Positions 38,165 to 48,289 are shown, counted from the stretch's first letter. The stretch: 64,000 nucleotides of DNA from Flavobacterium cellulosilyticum (GCF_004349355.1 NZ_SMFK01000014.1:45972-109971), one strand, 5' to 3'. The notes: generated by a model not told the origin, from the letters alone. Numbers and translations are program-made.

Positions 38165-39643
38165 ATGAAAATAAAAAATATATTTCTAACAATAAGTTTA
38201 TTAACGCTGTTGGTAAATTGTAGCGATCTAAATACGGAGCTCAAGGGGCAGTATACATCTGATACTTTCTTTAAAACTAAAGATCAGGCTATTAGCGCGA
38301 TAAATGCAACGTATCAGATTGCATCATTTAATAGTACCAATAACAATTTGTGGGTATTTGGAGATGTGGCGTCAGATGATACCGTAAAAGGCGGAAATGC
38401 CGGGGATGCAAGCGATATAGGCTATGTTGATTCATTTTTAGTCAATCCTGACAATGGCGCAATTGAAGCCTTTTGGAAACATTATTATGAGGGAATTGCT
38501 AGAGCAAATAACATAATATATTATGTGCCTTTAATAAACATGGACCCAGTTTTAAGAGATCGAATAGTAGGAGAGGCAAAATTTTTAAGAGCTTATTATT
38601 ATTATCATTTAACAAATATTTTTGGCAGCGTTCCATTAAGAATAACTCCAGTACTCAATGTAAATGATTTAAGTGTACCACTTTCTGCAGTTGAGGTAGT
38701 AGTTGCTCAAATTGTAAAAGACTTAAATGAGGCATCAAATACGCTACCGCCAACATATGGTCCTGCTGAAAAGGGCAGAGCAACTAAAGGTGCTGCTTTA
38801 GGATTACTTTCAAAAGTATTTCTTTTTCAAAATAAATACACAGAAGCATTAAATGCTGCAAATCAAGTGGAAAGTATGGGGTATGTATTAACACCGCTAT
38901 ACGCACATAATTTTGATTTAATACACAAAAATAATTCGGAGTCTATTTTTGAGATTCAACATCTTTCTAATCAGATTATTTTTCAAGGAACCTATGTTAA
39001 TCAGTATTTTTCGCCGGCCTATTTAAATGGCTACTTTTTTAATGCTCCAACTGCAAATTTTGTCAATGAATTTGAAAAAACCGCAAGTTTAGTAAGTGAT
39101 CCAAGATTAGATTATTCTGTTGGAAGATTAGGGAATAAATGGGTTGATGGAAAAGATTTCGATCCAGATTGGTCTCCAGCATCCGGTTATTTGGATAAAA
39201 AACAAGCTAACGATGTTATTGGAACTACTCCAATTGGTGACGGTGAGAAAAATTATGTTTTTATGAGATTTTCCGAAATTTTATTGATAAAAGCGGAAGC
39301 GCTAAATGAATTGGGAAGAGGATCGGAAGCGTTGATTCCTTTAAATAAAGTTAGAGAAAGAGCACGTAAAAGTTATTTATTTGACCCTAGTCTTCCTGGT
39401 TTTGGAAGTGTACCTGCTCTTTTACTTCCTGATGTGACAAGCGTAGATCAGTCAACTTTGAGAAATGCAATTCGTCATGAGAGAAGAGTTGAATTAGGAT
39501 TAGAATTTCATAGATTCTATGATATCATGAGATACGGGAAAGTGTATGCGGAAAATGCACTAAGTGGAACAGCTTTTTCATATGAAAAAAATAGATATTT
39601 CCCATTGCCTCAAAGTGAGAGAGATACTAATACAAAATTATAA
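38165..39643 (+). CDS. SusD/RagB-family lipoprotein of PUL 2
   Basis: Surface lid lipoprotein of 492 residues with its lipobox ending in LVNC (Cys19). The N-terminal SusD-like helices include FLRAYYYYHLTNIFG. The C-terminal RagB/SusD part has the family stretches MRFSEILLIKAEALNELG and RHERRVELGLEFHRFYDI, and the end YFPLPQSERDTN. It is translated right after the partner susC and followed 51 bases later by a LamG-type lipoprotein in the place where SusE-like binding proteins usually sit. Confidence 0.95.
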   Translation: MKIKNIFLTISLLTLLVNCSDLNTELKGQYTSDTFFKTKDQAISAINATYQIASFNSTNNNLWVFGDVASDDTVKGGNAGDASDIGYVDSFLVNPDNGAIEAFWKHYYEGIARANNIIYYVPLINMDPVLRDRIVGEAKFLRAYYYYHLTNIFGSVPLRITPVLNVNDLSVPLSAVEVVVAQIVKDLNEASNTLPPTYGPAEKGRATKGAALGLLSKVFLFQNKYTEALNAANQVESMGYVLTPLYAHNFDLIHKNNSESIFEIQHLSNQIIFQGTYVNQYFSPAYLNGYFFNAPTANFVNEFEKTASLVSDPRLDYSVGRLGNKWVDGKDFDPDWSPASGYLDKKQANDVIGTTPIGDGEKNYVFMRFSEILLIKAEALNELGRGSEALIPLNKVRERARKSYLFDPSLPGFGSVPALLLPDVTSVDQSTLRNAIRHERRVELGLEFHRFYDIMRYGKVYAENALSGTAFSYEKNRYFPLPQSERDTNTKL

Positions 39644-39694
39644 TTTTAACAATTTCATTAGAATTTACCACTACTAACATTTAAATTTATTATT

Positions 39695-40762
39695 ATGAAA
39701 ATTACAAAAAAGATTAACATGAAAGCAAGCTTTCTTGCTTTACTATTGGGAGGATTATTCCTTATCTCAAGTTGCTCAAGTTCAAGTTCGGACAATGTTC
39801 CTGTTGTTAACAAAACCAATTTAACAACACTAAACACTTCTACACAAACTAAGCTTGACACCTCTCTTGAAGGAAGTGCTGAAGGACAATATATTTTGGG
39901 AACCAAAGCTGCCCTACAAACAGTCTTAGACGCGTCGAAAGTTTTAGTTGCTAGTTCAACTGCTACACAATTACAAATTGACAACATGACTGTTCAATTA
40001 AATCAAGCTATTGCTTTATTTGAGACTAAAAAAGTCACTCCAATTGACCCTACCAATTTAGTGGGACAATGGACATTTGATGAAGGAACTGGAACTACAG
40101 TTAAAGATTATTCTACAACTAATGCAACAGGGACTTTTGGATCATCTGTTTTAGGAACTGGAACAGCTTTGCCAACATGGGCAACTGACAGATATGGAAA
40201 TGCTAAAAAAGCGATTGCGTTTGATAACGGAGCAAAGATTACGGTTCCTTATAATGCTAAATTAAATCCTACTAAAATGTCTATTTCTTTATGGATTTAC
40301 GCAACAGCAAAAAATGATAATAATCGTTTTATGGGACTGCATGCTTGGAATGGTTACAAATTTCAACTTCAAGGGGATAATAAACCATTTTTTACTGGAG
40401 CAACAATTGCAAATGGAATTTATGACAGGGATGATGCAGAAGGTATTCTTGTTTTAAATACCTGGTACCATATATCTGTAACTTTTGGAGATGGACATAC
40501 TGTTTTTTATATTAATGGTACAAAAGTTAAAGATTGGGATAATACACCTGGATCTTTAATCACTGTTGTTGGCCATGATTTGACTTTTGGTGTAGATTCT
40601 AGTAAATATGCTGCAACAGATGTTAATTATGATGTTGACAAAATTATTCCTGCTGCTTGGGGTGGGTTTTTCCATGGTTCTTTAGATGAAATCAGAATAT
40701 ACAAATCTGTACTTACTGAAGCTCAGGTTAAAGCTATTTATGACACCGAGAAAAAACCGTAA
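39695..40762 (+). CDS. LamG/concanavalin-domain surface lipoprotein (SusE-position glycan-binding protein)
   Basis: Lipoprotein of 355 residues with lipobox ISSC (Cys27); a second ATG at 39719 is also usable. After a serine-rich linker comes a helical spacer at about 40-115 that resembles FIVAR-type repeats. Then a LamG-like jelly roll spans about 120-350 (LVGQWTFDEGTG at its start, GSLDEIRIYKSVLTEAQV at its end). Proteins in this position usually bind the PUL's glycan at the surface and pass it to SusCD. LamG domains can also be catalytic in other families, but I see no catalytic motif. A hairpin pair and terminator follow. Confidence 0.8.
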   Translation: MKITKKINMKASFLALLLGGLFLISSCSSSSSDNVPVVNKTNLTTLNTSTQTKLDTSLEGSAEGQYILGTKAALQTVLDASKVLVASSTATQLQIDNMTVQLNQAIALFETKKVTPIDPTNLVGQWTFDEGTGTTVKDYSTTNATGTFGSSVLGTGTALPTWATDRYGNAKKAIAFDNGAKITVPYNAKLNPTKMSISLWIYATAKNDNNRFMGLHAWNGYKFQLQGDNKPFFTGATIANGIYDRDDAEGILVLNTWYHISVTFGDGHTVFYINGTKVKDWDNTPGSLITVVGHDLTFGVDSSKYAATDVNYDVDKIIPAAWGGFFHGSLDEIRIYKSVLTEAQVKAIYDTEKKP

Positions 40763-40855
40763 TTAACTAAACAAGTTTCTTGTTTTAGTTAAGTTAAATT
40801 GGATGTAAAAATTGAATAGAGAAGTGTTTTATCATATTCACTTCTCTATTTTTTT
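40763..40855 (+). terminator. Double hairpin with intrinsic terminator after the susCD-LamG genes
   Basis: The first inverted repeat (TTAACTAAACAA, loop GTTTC, TTGTTTTAGTTAA at 40763-40792) has one bulged base and no T run. The second is a perfect 12-bp stem, AATAGAGAAGTG paired with CACTTCTCTATT at 40815-40850, followed by a T run to about 40855. The second is a standard terminator; the first may protect the 3' end of the susCD message. The glycosidase genes downstream then need read-through or their own promoter. Confidence 0.8.
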
Positions 40856-40967
40856 ATCACTAAATCTTTTTTTTTATCACTATCAATTATAGAATTTGAA
40901 TTACTCTTGATCTCTCTGAAGTTATTATATACTCAATAATTAATTATAGAATTTAAATATAATTACA

Positions 40968-42239
40968 ATGGCATACCTAATAAACAAAACAATCCTTTTT
41001 TATAGTCTTCTACTATTTATTTCTTGTAGTAAGAGTGAAGAATCTACAGTTGTTGCACCTCCTGTAGAAAGGAAGGTTAATTTACAGCATTTTAACAATC
41101 TTTATAAAGAAATGGATTTCAAAGGAAAAAAAGCCGCTATGGTTTGTATTTATAGTGAATTTCCCGGATATCTACCATTAGAAGATCCAGACGAAGGAAT
41201 TTCATGTGTTGATGATGTGGCAAGAGCTGTAATTATGTTAACAGAATATGTGCAAGTTTATGGAAATGAAGCTAGTTCACTAGACAAGATCAAAAAATTA
41301 ACTGAATTTGTTTTGTCTATGCAAAACGATAATGGTTATTTTAATAATTTTATATTTTGGGATAAAACAATAAACACTTGGCACCAAAATTCTGTGGCGC
41401 AATTAAACTGGTGGTCTTTGAGAGCATTATGGGGATTAGAAACTGCTTATCCATTGCTGAAAAACGATGCTGATATTAAACTAAGAATGGAGCAATCCAT
41501 ATCAAAATTAAAAATAAATATAAAAAGAGATCTTCCAATCAATTCTTTGAATAAAGAAACTATAAACAATATAGAAACACCAACTTGGCTACCTCAAAAA
41601 TATGCAGCTGATCAAGCAGCTATATTAATATTAGGATTGCTGAAAAATTACGAAAGAACCTCAGATAGTGATGATCTTTTAATGATTGATGCACTCGCAA
41701 AAGGTATAATAATTTTGCAAAAAGGGGATGCTGATCACTATCCCTATAACGCTTTTCTAAGTTACAAAAATCAGTGGCATGCTTATGGAAATGATCAAGC
41801 TAATGCTTTATTAAAAGCAGGTAAAGTATTAAACAAAAAAGAATACATTAATAGTGCATTAAAAGAAGTGGACAATTTTTATCCAAAATTGCTTCAAAAT
41901 GGTTTTGCAGAAAGTTTTTTTATTGAGGCTGTAGGAAGTAATTTCTCTGAAATCAGTCGTACTAAATTTCCCCAAATTGCTTATGGTATCCGGCCAATAG
42001 TGTCCGCATCTGCAGAAGCTTACAGCTATTCTAAAAACAATAATCATCTAACAATCGCTAAAAATTTTGCGGCCTGGTTGTCTGGTAGTAATGAAGCTGG
42101 AACAGCCATTTATAACCATGATTCGGGTATTTGTTTTGATGGAATAGTTAGTGCAACCCAAATAAATAAAAATTCTGGTGCTGAGTCGACAATTGAATCC
42201 TTATTGATTTTATTAGAAATGGAAAAATTAAAACAATAA
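40968..42239 (+). CDS. Lipoprotein of unknown family, possible (alpha/alpha)6 glycosidase
   Basis: A 423-residue lipoprotein (lipobox FISC, Cys20). I do not recognise a named family. The body is helical with spaced Trp/Gly hairpins (NWWSLRALWGLETAYPLL, then QWHAYGNDQANALLKAG), the look of a six-hairpin glycosidase barrel. An acidic stretch, LEDPDEGISCVDDVARAV at about residues 74-91, could be a catalytic region. Its place between the glycan-capture genes and GH130 suggests it acts on the PUL's glycan at the surface or in the periplasm. Function is inferred from fold impression and context only. Confidence 0.7.
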   Translation: MAYLINKTILFYSLLLFISCSKSEESTVVAPPVERKVNLQHFNNLYKEMDFKGKKAAMVCIYSEFPGYLPLEDPDEGISCVDDVARAVIMLTEYVQVYGNEASSLDKIKKLTEFVLSMQNDNGYFNNFIFWDKTINTWHQNSVAQLNWWSLRALWGLETAYPLLKNDADIKLRMEQSISKLKINIKRDLPINSLNKETINNIETPTWLPQKYAADQAAILILGLLKNYERTSDSDDLLMIDALAKGIIILQKGDADHYPYNAFLSYKNQWHAYGNDQANALLKAGKVLNKKEYINSALKEVDNFYPKLLQNGFAESFFIEAVGSNFSEISRTKFPQIAYGIRPIVSASAEAYSYSKNNNHLTIAKNFAAWLSGSNEAGTAIYNHDSGICFDGIVSATQINKNSGAESTIESLLILLEMEKLKQ

Positions 42240-42425
42240 GATAAAAAACAGATCAAGGCTCTTTTATTTTAAAGATTATATGATTTTTTTTAGCTTCTAA
42301 GTACTTAAAAATAGCTGCTAAAATAATTGATACCTATAGCTAACAATCAGTTTTATACATGGTTTGAATTAGTAACGCTTTAATTATTTAAACATAATAG
42401 TTTTAAAAAATAAAAATGCATAATT

Positions 42426-43475
42426 ATGACAGATATTGCAAATCGAAATAGAAAAAATCCCTTATTGTCACCCAAAGATTTAAAGGCAAGTGACGAAAAC
42501 ATGATCATAGAATGCCTTCTTAATCCAGGTGCATTTGAATTCAATGGCAAAATAGGATTACTTCTAAGAGTAGCCGAAAGAACAATCCAGAAAGAAGGTC
42601 TTTTATCGGTACCCATTTATAATGCTGTTGGTAAAGTTGAAATCAAAAATTTTAAGCTGAATGATCCAAAATTAAATGCTACAGACTCAAGAGTAATACA
42701 ATACGATGGAATTGATTACCTGACTACTATATCTCATTTGCGATTGGTTTGGAGTGTCAATGGAATTGATTTCAAAGAAGACCCTGCCTATTCTTCCCTT
42801 TTTGGAGAAGGCGAATATGAATCTTATGGCATAGAAGATTGTCGTGTATCTAAAATTGAAGGTACCTATCACCTCACTTATACTATGGTTTCTTCAAATG
42901 GTGTGGGTGTTGGACTTAGAACTACCAAGGATTGGAAAACTTTTGAGAAAAAGGGGATGATTTTTAGTCCGCACAATAAAGATTGTGCCATTTTTGAAGA
43001 AAAATTCAATAATAAATTCTATGCTTTGCATCGTCCAAGCAGTCCTGAATTAGGAGGTAATTATATTTGGTTAGCAGAATCTCCAGATGGAGTACATTGG
43101 GGAAACCATAAATGTATCGCTAAAACTCGTGAAGGAAAATTCGATAGTAAACGATTAGGAGCAGGAGCAGCACCCATAAAAACGGAGAAAGGCTGGTTAG
43201 AAATTTATCACGGTGCAACTAAAGAAAACAGGTATTGTTTAGGAGCGCTTTTATTAGACCTACAAGACCCTTCAATAGTTATAGCTCGATCAGAAGAGCC
43301 CATTATGGTGCCAACAGAAAAGTATGAAAGGACTGGTTTTTTTGGCGAAGTTATATTTACAAATGGTCATATTGTTGATGGAGATCAAATACAAATGTAT
43401 TATGGTGCGGCAGATGAATTTGTGTGTTTGGCCACATTCTCCATTGCGGAAATCTTAAAAACACTTCACGTATAA
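42426..43475 (+). CDS. GH130-family mannoside phosphorylase or mannosidase
   Basis: Cytoplasmic enzyme of 349 residues (no signal peptide) with a five-bladed propeller. GH130 landmarks are NPGAFEFNGKIGLLLRV, the catalytic-type Asp138 in YGIEDCRV, and GAGAAPIKTEKGWLEIYHG. GH130 contains phosphorylases and hydrolases acting on beta-mannosides, including beta-1,2-linked ones; I cannot assign which from the sequence alone. The stop codon overlaps the start of the MFS gene (TAATG), so the two are translationally coupled. The likely scheme is that the MFS protein imports a mannose-containing disaccharide, which this enzyme splits. Confidence 0.9.
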   Translation: MTDIANRNRKNPLLSPKDLKASDENMIIECLLNPGAFEFNGKIGLLLRVAERTIQKEGLLSVPIYNAVGKVEIKNFKLNDPKLNATDSRVIQYDGIDYLTTISHLRLVWSVNGIDFKEDPAYSSLFGEGEYESYGIEDCRVSKIEGTYHLTYTMVSSNGVGVGLRTTKDWKTFEKKGMIFSPHNKDCAIFEEKFNNKFYALHRPSSPELGGNYIWLAESPDGVHWGNHKCIAKTREGKFDSKRLGAGAAPIKTEKGWLEIYHGATKENRYCLGALLLDLQDPSIVIARSEEPIMVPTEKYERTGFFGEVIFTNGHIVDGDQIQMYYGAADEFVCLATFSIAEILKTLHV

Positions 43476-44719
43476 TGGAAAAACTAGCAAGAATAGGGCT
43501 CAAGGATTTTTCCAGGAGTACAAAGATTTTAATATTGACCAATTTAATTTACGCGTTTGTGTTACCCGTAATTGACATTTTCGTGGCTTCATATATCATG
43601 CGGAATTCGAATGATCCATCTAAAGTAATGATGTATCAATTAGCTATTTATACCGGAATTCCGATAACTTTTTTTATTAATGGTTTTTTGCTGAATTCTG
43701 TAAATATCAAAAAACTATTTTCACTCGGTATGTTATTGAGTGGTGTTTCTATGGTATATATGATGTCCCTTGATGAAATTAGTTATACGGGATTGATATC
43801 TGCAGGATTGATAATGGGAATGTCCTTCGGTTTATATTGGGCCAATAGAGATTATCTAGTTTTAGCAACAACAACTGATAAAACGAGGAATTTCTATTAT
43901 GGACTGGATACCTTTTTCTATACTTTGACCGCAGTTATTGTACCTGTTATTATAGGTTGGTATTTAATGAATGGTAGTGATTCTGCTTCAAATGAAAGTG
44001 TAAATTCAGGGTATAGAGTTGTCACCGGAGTGGTTTTTATATTTACCATTTTGGCATCAATAGTATTTCATTTTGGAGTTTATGAGAAACCCAGAAATGA
44101 AAAATTTCTTTATTTTAAATTTCACAAACTTTGGACAAAAATGCTTCAGATGGCTTTACTCAAAGGGCTGGCGCAAGGTTTTATAGTTACAGCTCCTGCC
44201 ATGTTGATGATGAAATTTTTTGCTTCTGAAGGAGCATTAGGAACGGCCCAATCTGTAGGAGCAGTTATTGCAGCGGTCATTATGTTAATTCTGGGCAAAC
44301 TATCATCACCTAAACATCGATTGGTTATTTTTAGTATTGGGCTTATCTTTTTCTTTTTGGCCTCCTTTTTCAATAGTTTGATGTTTAATTCCACAGGAGC
44401 AATTATATTTATCTTTCTTTTATTGATTGCAAGACCGATTCTTGATATTGCCTACTTTCCAATACAATTGAAAGTCATTGATATATTGTCTTCAATAGAA
44501 AACAGAAATGAATTCTCTTATATCTTAAATCATGAATTTGGCTTGTATGTGGGACGACTTTTTGGAGCAGGGACTTTCTTAGGAATAGCCTATTTTGGAA
44601 ATGCGGACGATGCCTTGCGTTATGCCTTATTAATTATAGCTTTTATACAATTACTTTCGATATTAATTGCAAAACAACTATTGGAACAACAAACTAAATT
44701 AGAAAATAAAGATGCGTAA
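43475..44719 (+). CDS. MFS transporter coupled to GH130
   Basis: Inner-membrane carrier of 414 residues with about twelve hydrophobic helices. I chose the ATG at 43475, which overlaps the GH130 stop codon; the open frame extends to 43424, but those residues are antisense-like and hydrophilic. The first helix begins at LTNLIYAFVLPVIDIFVASY. Placed between GH130 and an overlapping downstream gene (8-base overlap), it is the likely importer of the disaccharide cleaved by GH130. It is not closely similar to the MFS protein at 24896. Confidence 0.85.
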   Translation: MEKLARIGLKDFSRSTKILILTNLIYAFVLPVIDIFVASYIMRNSNDPSKVMMYQLAIYTGIPITFFINGFLLNSVNIKKLFSLGMLLSGVSMVYMMSLDEISYTGLISAGLIMGMSFGLYWANRDYLVLATTTDKTRNFYYGLDTFFYTLTAVIVPVIIGWYLMNGSDSASNESVNSGYRVVTGVVFIFTILASIVFHFGVYEKPRNEKFLYFKFHKLWTKMLQMALLKGLAQGFIVTAPAMLMMKFFASEGALGTAQSVGAVIAAVIMLILGKLSSPKHRLVIFSIGLIFFFLASFFNSLMFNSTGAIIFIFLLLIARPILDIAYFPIQLKVIDILSSIENRNEFSYILNHEFGLYVGRLFGAGTFLGIAYFGNADDALRYALLIIAFIQLLSILIAKQLLEQQTKLENKDA

Positions 44720-46442
44720 AACAATTTATTTAATAACACTTCTACTCTTTATTATTTTGAGTTCGTGTCACGTAACTCAAACTAAATTGACGACGATTCC
44801 TGCGGTACAGCAAGAGTCAATACAGCGCATTACGGCAATGCCTAATTTTCCCAAACCATTCAAAATTCTTGATTTTAATCAATTGGCAAAAGATTATGAT
44901 GCGAAAGTGTATGATGTGAATCAAACAGGGAAATATTGGCCATTAATCTGGAAAGATGATTCCCGTAAAAATTTCGATCAGGAAACCTTTGGGATTTACA
45001 CTGCTATGGGAGATGTAAGACAAGGTGTAGAACATCACAAAGGGATTTTTCATGAGTCTTTAGCCAGTATCGGATCCGTAATGGGTGCGAGTTTAATTGG
45101 AATCGACAAGTCCGACCAAAACGGAAAAGACTATGTTGGCATGCTAAAAAATTATTACAATAGTGATACCAAATGGAATATTATCATGAACAACACTTCT
45201 CCCGAAGTAGCCCTTCTAGGAGGTGGTTATGCCAGAGATTGGTGGTATGATGTATATCCTAATTTGATGTTTTATGCTGTTGCTGATTTTTATCCGAATG
45301 AAAAAGACTATTCAACTATTCAACATACTATTGCTGATAAATTCTATAAAGCGGATTCAACAATGGCGGGAAATTACCACCACTCTTTTTTCGATTATTC
45401 AACTTTAGAACCAAAAGACAGCTGGATTTGCAAACAAGAAGATGTGGCTGCAGGTCATGCTTATGTTTTATATGCAGCCTATAAAAAATTCAAAGAACCT
45501 AAATATTTAAAGGGAGCTGAATCTTCATTGCAGGCACTATTAGATCAAAAAGACAATCGGTATTATGAAATATTAATGCCTTTTGGAGCTTATGTTGCTG
45601 CTCGCTTGAACGCTGAAGAAGGTAGAAACTACGATTACTCAAAAATTTTGGATTGGACGTTTAACGGAACTCCTGAATGTAGAGAAGGATGGGGAATGCT
45701 TCTCGATAATTGGAACGGTTACGATGTTTCAGGTTTAATGGGAAGTACTGTAGATCATGGAGGTTTTGCCTTTTTGATGAATACTTATGATTCTATGTGG
45801 CCTTTGGTTCCTATGGTTCGTTACGATCCCAGATATGCCAATGTGGTTGGGAAATGGATGCTGAATGCCAGTAATGCCATTAAATTCTTCTATCCATATG
45901 AAATTGCTGATGACCATCAAACGATACCAGAGCAAAAAGAATATACCAAAGGAGTGATTGCTTATGAAGGTTTAATTAAAAAATCACACCTTAAAAAATA
46001 TGAAAACATACAAGCTCCTGTTGCGATTGGTGATGGTCCCAACTGGATAGCAGGTAACCCTGATGTTTCTCAATTTAGTGTCTACGGAAGTGGTCATGTG
46101 GGAATAGCTGGTGCTATTGTTGAAAAAACAGATGTTCCAGAAATTTTAAAATTGAATTGCTTGGCTACTGATTTTTATCGTACTGATGCCTATCCAACTT
46201 ATTTATTATACAATCCTTTTGGGGAAGAAAAAACAGTGACTTATCTGACTCAAACCTCCACAAACGTTGATTTATATGATGCAATTACTCATCAAGTCGT
46301 ATTGAAAAATGTTACTAAAGTTGGGGAAATAACCATACCTAGTCTTTCTTCAAGATTAATTGTCGAAATTCCTTCTGGTTCTCAAATTGTTTTAAAGGAT
46401 GGAAAATATTATGCTAATACTATTGTAGTATCCTATAAATAA
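44712..46442 (+). CDS. Lipoprotein of unknown family, possible glycosidase, coupled to GH130-MFS
   Basis: A 576-residue lipoprotein (lipobox LSSC, Cys19) that starts inside the last codons of the MFS gene. I cannot name its family. It has many Trp/Tyr/Asp/Gly-rich hairpins (GGGYARDWWYDVYPN, ECREGWGMLLDNWNGYD, GSTVDHGGFAFLM) and a C-terminal beta-sandwich-like end (about 490-570), a layout seen in (alpha/alpha)6 glycosidases and lyases. Tight coupling to GH130 and the carrier suggests it makes the disaccharide they use. It shows no obvious similarity to the unknown lipoprotein at 40968 beyond general fold character. Confidence 0.75.
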   Translation: MRKTIYLITLLLFIILSSCHVTQTKLTTIPAVQQESIQRITAMPNFPKPFKILDFNQLAKDYDAKVYDVNQTGKYWPLIWKDDSRKNFDQETFGIYTAMGDVRQGVEHHKGIFHESLASIGSVMGASLIGIDKSDQNGKDYVGMLKNYYNSDTKWNIIMNNTSPEVALLGGGYARDWWYDVYPNLMFYAVADFYPNEKDYSTIQHTIADKFYKADSTMAGNYHHSFFDYSTLEPKDSWICKQEDVAAGHAYVLYAAYKKFKEPKYLKGAESSLQALLDQKDNRYYEILMPFGAYVAARLNAEEGRNYDYSKILDWTFNGTPECREGWGMLLDNWNGYDVSGLMGSTVDHGGFAFLMNTYDSMWPLVPMVRYDPRYANVVGKWMLNASNAIKFFYPYEIADDHQTIPEQKEYTKGVIAYEGLIKKSHLKKYENIQAPVAIGDGPNWIAGNPDVSQFSVYGSGHVGIAGAIVEKTDVPEILKLNCLATDFYRTDAYPTYLLYNPFGEEKTVTYLTQTSTNVDLYDAITHQVVLKNVTKVGEITIPSLSSRLIVEIPSGSQIVLKDGKYYANTIVVSYK

Positions 46443-46507
46443 CGATTTAAAAATTATAAGTGTTTCAGCTGTTTATTTTAATATTTAAACATTGTAATTC
46501 ATAAAAA

Positions 46508-48133
46508 ATGGGCTTTAGAAAAACTATACTATTTATCGGTTTTTTGTTTGTAATGTTTTCCTGCAATAAAGAAAAAAAGAATTACATAGATAAAGTATGG
46601 TGGAAAGAAACCGTCTTTTACGAAATCTATATGCCCAGTTATAAAGATTCCAATGGAGATGGTTTTAGCGATTTTAAAGGATTGACTTCAAAATTAGATT
46701 ACATTCAGAGTCTGGGTGTAAAAGGGATTTGGTTGACACCTTTTTTGGAATCTCCCAAAGTTGATAATGGGTATGATGTTTCCAATTATTACAAGGTGGA
46801 TCCCACTTATGGTACATTGGAAGACTTCAAAACCTTTTTGGTAGCAGCCCATAAAAAGGACATTAAAATAATTATGGATATCGTTGTCAATCATACTTCC
46901 ACCAATTCAAAATGGTTTCAAGAGTCCAAAAAATCAAAGGATAATCCGTATCGTGATTATTATATCTGGAAAGATAAACCGAATAATTGGGAATCGTTTT
47001 TTGGTGGATCGGCATGGGAATTAGACCAAACTACAAACCAATATTATTACCATAAATTTGATATCAGAATGGCAGACCTCAATTGGAAAAATCCAAAAGT
47101 GGTGGCTGAAATTCAAAATATGCTTCGGTTTTGGTTGGATTTGGGTGTCGATGGTTTCCGCATGGATGTGATTAATTTTCTAACGACGGATGGAATAACA
47201 CAAGACAATCCTATGAAAGAGAAAAGTCAAGAACATCTGAATGACATCAATCAAAAAGGGGTTCAAACGGCCATAAAAGCAATTAAATCGGTGGTTAATG
47301 AATACGATAACCGCTTTATAGTAGGAGAAATTGGAAGTGATAAAATGGAGGTGTTAAAACAATACCAATCTCCGGATTTAATGGATGTAGTTTTTAATTT
47401 CAACTTTGGAAGCATCAAAGAATTCTCGGCTCGACGAATATTTGACGAGTTGCAAAGTATGGAAAAAAGCAGTGACAATTTTCCAACTTTATTTTTTGGA
47501 AGTCATGATATGCCTCGAATGATTGATAGGCTTGCAGATGGAAACTCAGAGAAAGCGGTGGCATTGGCTGCGATAATCCTAACGGCAAAAGGAGTTCCTT
47601 TTATTTATTACGGAGAAGAAATTGGAATGCATAACATTTTAGCAAATAACTTGGAAGAAATAGTCGATATTCAAGGAAGAACTCATTATGATTTGGCAAT
47701 AGCTAAAAGTAAAAATTCTGTTAAAGCTCTTGTAGAAGGAAATGCGCACAATCGGGATAAATCTCGTAGTCCAATGCAATGGAATGGAGATGCATTTGCA
47801 GGATTTTCAACTGGAAAACCTTGGATTAAGATGAATTCCGATTACAAGGAAGTTAATGTTCAAAATTTGGAAAAAAAAGAGAATTCGATTTTAAATAAAT
47901 ACAAAGAGTTAATATCAATTAGGAATAAAGAAAAAGTTTTGCAATATGGAAAATATGAGAAGCTAGAATTCATTGATAATCTAATTTCATATAGCCGTTC
48001 TTATGATGGAGATAGTATCACGGTGAAAGTCAACTTTGGTATAGAAAAACGAATACAACTTTCTCCAGGGACAACAATACTGATGGGAAGTACAATGCTC
48101 AAAACGAATAGTTTTGTCATTTACAAAAATTAA
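46508..48133 (+). CDS. GH13-family alpha-glucosidase/alpha-amylase lipoprotein
   Basis: Lipoprotein of 541 residues (lipobox MFSC, Cys19) with a GH13 barrel. The four conserved regions are visible: DIVVNHT, GFRMDV with nucleophile Asp220, VGEIGSD with acid/base Glu274, and FFGSHDMPR with the transition-state Asp334. The start VFYEIYMPSYKDSNGDG and the motif MADLNWKNP resemble oligo-1,6-glucosidase and trehalose-type subfamilies, so short alpha-glucosides are a likely substrate. Pairing an alpha-glucosidase with GH130 suggests a glycan containing both alpha-glucose and beta-mannose, or two separate uses. It is the last gene of PUL 2. Confidence 0.93.
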   Translation: MGFRKTILFIGFLFVMFSCNKEKKNYIDKVWWKETVFYEIYMPSYKDSNGDGFSDFKGLTSKLDYIQSLGVKGIWLTPFLESPKVDNGYDVSNYYKVDPTYGTLEDFKTFLVAAHKKDIKIIMDIVVNHTSTNSKWFQESKKSKDNPYRDYYIWKDKPNNWESFFGGSAWELDQTTNQYYYHKFDIRMADLNWKNPKVVAEIQNMLRFWLDLGVDGFRMDVINFLTTDGITQDNPMKEKSQEHLNDINQKGVQTAIKAIKSVVNEYDNRFIVGEIGSDKMEVLKQYQSPDLMDVVFNFNFGSIKEFSARRIFDELQSMEKSSDNFPTLFFGSHDMPRMIDRLADGNSEKAVALAAIILTAKGVPFIYYGEEIGMHNILANNLEEIVDIQGRTHYDLAIAKSKNSVKALVEGNAHNRDKSRSPMQWNGDAFAGFSTGKPWIKMNSDYKEVNVQNLEKKENSILNKYKELISIRNKEKVLQYGKYEKLEFIDNLISYSRSYDGDSITVKVNFGIEKRIQLSPGTTILMGSTMLKTNSFVIYKN

Positions 48134-48289
48134 ACTTGGATGGAATAAATTTTAAATAGTAGGTGTCAATAACAAATATTATTGATGAATTTCAGTTACA
48201 AAACCCCCATATTTTAAAATATTATTGAAGTTTTAATTCCTTTATAAACTATTTTTCTTTAAATTTATAGTTCACTAAACTTATCTATT

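Noticed and set aside
39770..39800. Serine-rich tract after the lipobox of the LamG protein as a possible phase-variable repeat
   Set aside because: The codons are mixed rather than a pure repeat, and serine-rich linkers are normal just after lipobox cysteines.
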